From Chryseobacterium gleum (lineage in GTDB: Bacteria; Bacteroidota; Bacteroidia; Flavobacteriales_D; Sanyastnellaceae), in NCBI GenBank assembly GCA_945897395.1, contig CAMDFE010000052.1, positions 1 through 8,863 of the forward strand: a stretch of 8,863 nt of DNA. The letters are read 5' to 3'. A model generated the notes under the pieces. It did not search any database and was not told the origin of the DNA. It saw nothing but the letters and a program-made list of their open reading frames with translations. The position numbers and the translations under genes are program-made. Positions 7,312 to 8,863 of the stretch are shown piece after piece. Position 1 is the first letter of the stretch. Each line of letters opens with the position of its first letter.

Positions 7312-7665
7312 TCATTTAATCTTCAAAAGAGCTCTCGAAAAGATTAAAGTAGCACCCACGTATATAAAAAAAGTACCCAAAGCCAATACAGCTTTCGATT
7401 CAGGGAAAAGCACAATTAACAACCCAACAACCGAAGCTGTAAAGAGTAATTTCACCGTAATGGCCGTCATGAAAGCGTTAACAAATTTCGCCGGTGACTT
7501 CGCAACGGAGGCCTTCACCCACTTGTATAGCAAAACATTCAATACAACGAATAATACAGGCACAACCTCAAAAACAAGTGGTACGTTCCATTTCAAACTA
7601 GAAAAATAAATAGCACTCATGCACACAAGTGCAAAAACAACGTTGGGGAAAATAAATCGATTCAT
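7312..7665 (-). CDS. AtpI-like four-helix membrane protein
   Basis: A 117-residue protein that is almost all membrane: hydrophobic segments near residues 5-21, 28-47, 66-86 and 92-110, separated by short loops with Lys/Arg (YKWVKASVAKSPAKFV at 47-62) and ending in RALLKIK. Size, four-helix layout and position directly before atpB match AtpI, the poorly conserved protein that aids c-ring assembly or associates with the synthase in other bacteria. Sequence identity to characterised AtpI is not evident by eye, so the assignment rests on position and topology. Its ATG overlaps the TGA of the AtpZ-like gene (ATGA), implying translational coupling. Confidence 0.75.
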   Translation of the reverse strand: MNRFIFPNVVFALVCMSAIYFSSLKWNVPLVFEVVPVLFVVLNVLLYKWVKASVAKSPAKFVNAFMTAITVKLLFTASVVGLLIVLFPESKAVLALGTFFIYVGATLIFSRALLKIK

Positions 7666-7859
7666 TTTTTTGATACACTTCGGATGACAACATATAACGA
7701 CAATACGAGACCTAAAATAGAAAAAACCAATGTTAATATTGGTTTTTCATTTTGACAATAAGTGTCTAATTTTCTTCCTCCCCAGACACCCAACCCAATG
7801 GTTAATGCCATTTGTGTGGCCCAAGATGAGTATTTTAGAATGGAAGGATTAATGCGAAT
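7662..7859 (-). CDS. AtpZ-like small membrane protein (start uncertain, no AUG at expected place)
   Basis: The frame encodes KYSSWATQMALTIGLGV, then WGGRKLD, a short polar turn with a conserved-looking Pro (EKPILT), and a second helix ending LYVVIRSVSKK before TGA at 7662. Two helices, a GG..LD motif and a Pro before helix 2 fit the AtpZ / ATPase_gene1 family, placed as usual before AtpI and atpB. The frame is open back to a TGA near 7907 but has no ATG, GTG or TTG until ATG at 7811, which would cut helix 1 and leave 49 residues. I place the start at ATT 7859, which overlaps the bactofilin stop as TAATT (the usual TAATG with one base changed) and gives 65 residues. An ATT start is inference; the minimum gene is 7662-7811. 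Confidence 0.7.
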   Translation of the reverse strand: MRINPSILKYSSWATQMALTIGLGVWGGRKLDTYCQNEKPILTLVFSILGLVLSLYVVIRSVSKK

Positions 7860-8293
7860 TATTTTGAAATTAGGGTAGTTGGAGCTACGGGCGATCCCGG
7901 ATTTTCAACCTTAGGAGCCTCCTTTTGCTTTTGTCCCATTGAACACGCTCCAGAAAAGGCAGCACCTGGCTCAATAGCTAACTTGTCTGTGAAAATATCT
8001 CCTTCAACACGAGCTGTGCTTTTCAAAGAAAGCAACTGCTGGACGTTTAATTTACCTTTTACAAACCCTTCAATTTCTGCATTCTGACAGATCACATTCC
8101 CATCAATTTTTCCTGTTGGACCAATTACCAAACGTCCTTTGGTTCCAATATTTCCTGTGAAAACGCCGTCGATACGTATATTACTTTCGCAGCGGATTTC
8201 TCCTTCGATAATAGTTCCTTCAACGATTCTGTTGATGGCATTCTCAGAAGCTGATTCTGAAGGTCGTGCAGATGTGTTTCCTTTTGATAGCAT
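7859..8293 (-). CDS. Bactofilin (polymer-forming cytoskeletal protein)
   Basis: A 144-residue protein whose middle (about 23-118) is a run of short beta-strand repeats with regularly spaced glycines and hydrophobics, for example EGTIIEGEIRCESNIRIDG, GRLVIGPTGKIDGNVICQNA and ARVEGDIFTDKLAIEPGA. This is the right-handed beta-helix of the bactofilin family (DUF583), which self-assembles into nucleotide-independent filaments used as scaffolds for envelope or morphogenetic proteins. The flanks are disordered: a Ser/Ala-rich N-terminus and a Lys/Pro-rich C-terminus. There is no signal peptide, so it is cytoplasmic. It begins three bases after the stop of the TPR gene and its stop overlaps the proposed start of the AtpZ-like gene, so it belongs to the same transcript. 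Confidence 0.93.
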   Translation of the reverse strand: MLSKGNTSARPSESASENAINRIVEGTIIEGEIRCESNIRIDGVFTGNIGTKGRLVIGPTGKIDGNVICQNAEIEGFVKGKLNVQQLLSLKSTARVEGDIFTDKLAIEPGAAFSGACSMGQKQKEAPKVENPGSPVAPTTLISK

Positions 8294-8296
8294 AGT

Positions 8297-8863
8297 TCAA
8301 TAGTTTTTAGTAAAAAACTCTAAATAACCTTCGTAGTCTTTAGAGCGGAAAAGTTCCAAATAATTCTGTTTTGTAATGATGAACTTATCTGATTTCGATA
8401 AATCCAATTCTTTAACCAAATCATCATCACTAACAAAAGTAGTAAAATAATCTCTCGCATCTTTCAAATTAGCAAATGACTTCACTAAAATGAAGGTCTG
8501 ATCTGCATTGAACATGGTATTGCTCACCTTATAATCGAACCCTGAAAAATAGGTCTTGGTGAAATCTGAAACCGCGGCCTTCGCTTGATTCAGTTTTACT
8601 GTTTTCAAATCTGCAACCGATACCACATAGTGTTCCGATTCGTCTGCCTTAATGTAATTCGAAGTTGTTGATGCGTTGGTTGGTTTAGGTGATCCGCCTG
8701 AGGTCAGTTGCTTTAACATTTCAGCTGCCTGAGTAGCCATTTCCGTGTTTGGACATCCTGCCACAACAGCCTCCAACTCAGCCTCGCAATTCTCTCTAAC
8801 CCCAAATACCACCTCGGTTTTTCCCAAACAGGTAGCTTTCAACATGTGGTACTTACAGATTAA
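8297..8863 (-). CDS. TPR-type protein, C-terminal part, resembling PorW/SprE of the type IX secretion system (5' end beyond window)
   Basis: The frame is open to the right edge (six further codons, LICKYH, before the Met at 8845), so that Met is internal and only the last 188 residues are seen. The first part (LGKTE..., ENCEAELEAVVAGCPNTEMATQAAEMLKQL) looks like a final tetratricopeptide helix pair with the typical hydrophobic and CPNTE pattern. After a Ser/Thr/Pro linker comes a compact domain of about 110 residues (from HYVVSVADL to the end EGYLEFFTKNY). This layout, TPR units plus a C-terminal domain ending in a YL.FF motif, resembles PorW/SprE, an outer-membrane-associated lipoprotein needed for type IX secretion and gliding. 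Location beside bactofilin and atp genes agrees. The lipoprotein signal would be outside the window, so the name is tentative. Confidence 0.7.
   Translation of the reverse strand, partial: LICKYHMLKATCLGKTEVVFGVRENCEAELEAVVAGCPNTEMATQAAEMLKQLTSGGSPKPTNASTTSNYIKADESEHYVVSVADLKTVKLNQAKAAVSDFTKTYFSGFDYKVSNTMFNADQTFILVKSFANLKDARDYFTTFVSDDDLVKELDLSKSDKFIITKQNYLELFRSKDYEGYLEFFTKNY
8434..8468 (-). promoter_or_regulatory. Possible internal promoter for the bactofilin-AtpZ-AtpI group
   Basis: Within the TPR gene, on the minus strand, TTTG (8468-8465) is followed after 23 bases by TACTTTTG (8441-8434). This fits the Bacteroidota pair TTG ... TAnnTTTG at the upper limit of the usual 17-23 base spacing. 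It lies 141 bases upstream of the bactofilin ATG. Because it is inside coding sequence it may be chance. Confidence 0.22.

Noticed and set aside
7271..7609. Plus-strand open frame of 112 codons
   Set aside because: It is antisense to the AtpI-like gene; the composition mirrors a membrane protein on the other strand and there is no supporting context.
8297..8845. Treating the Met at 8845 as the true start of a complete 182-residue protein
   Set aside because: The frame continues open to the window edge, the residues before the Met (LICKYH) fit the same TPR helix, and no signal peptide follows the Met. It is an internal codon.

Overview
The window reads as a chromosomal segment of a Bacteroidota bacterium, most likely a member of the Flavobacteriales. 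The grounds are moderately AT-rich DNA, almost no Shine-Dalgarno sequences, upstream motifs of the Bacteroidota TAnnTTTG type, an ATP synthase subunit a with a long His-rich exported N-terminus, an alpha subunit with the extra loop I associate with this phylum, and the neighbourhood of a PorW/SprE-like TPR protein, a bactofilin and atp genes. All convincing genes lie on the minus strand, so transcription runs from the right end (8863) to the left end (1), and the genes are packed with gaps of 0 to 80 bases.

In transcription order: (1) 8863-8297, the C-terminal part of a TPR protein resembling the type IX secretion lipoprotein PorW/SprE, cut by the window edge; (2) 8293-7859, a bactofilin; (3) about 7859-7662, a small AtpZ-like two-helix membrane protein with no standard start codon at the expected place; (4) 7665-7312, a four-helix AtpI-like membrane protein; (5) 7231-2243, the ATP synthase genes atpB, atpE, atpF, atpH, atpA and atpG (Fo subunits a, c, b and F1 subunits delta, alpha, gamma); (6) 2211-757, a polysaccharide flippase of the Wzx type; (7) 776-1, a probable glycosyltransferase-like polysaccharide biosynthesis protein, cut by the left edge.

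The core is the proton-translocating F-type ATP synthase. The small membrane proteins ahead of atpB are in the position of the AtpI/AtpZ accessory proteins that help c-ring assembly or ion supply in other bacteria. Genes for beta (atpD) and epsilon (atpC) are absent: atpG is followed directly by surface-polysaccharide genes, so F1 must be completed from another locus. The last two genes form a separate translationally overlapping pair that probably makes and exports a surface glycan.

I found no RNA genes, insertion sequences, CRISPR array or defence system. No gene-free stretch exceeds 80 bases. The points most worth checking are the missing AUG start of the AtpZ-like gene, a hairpin spanning the atpG stop codon with a promoter-like motif in its loop, the choice of atpB start, and the split atp operon. 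I do not see a clear undescribed system here.
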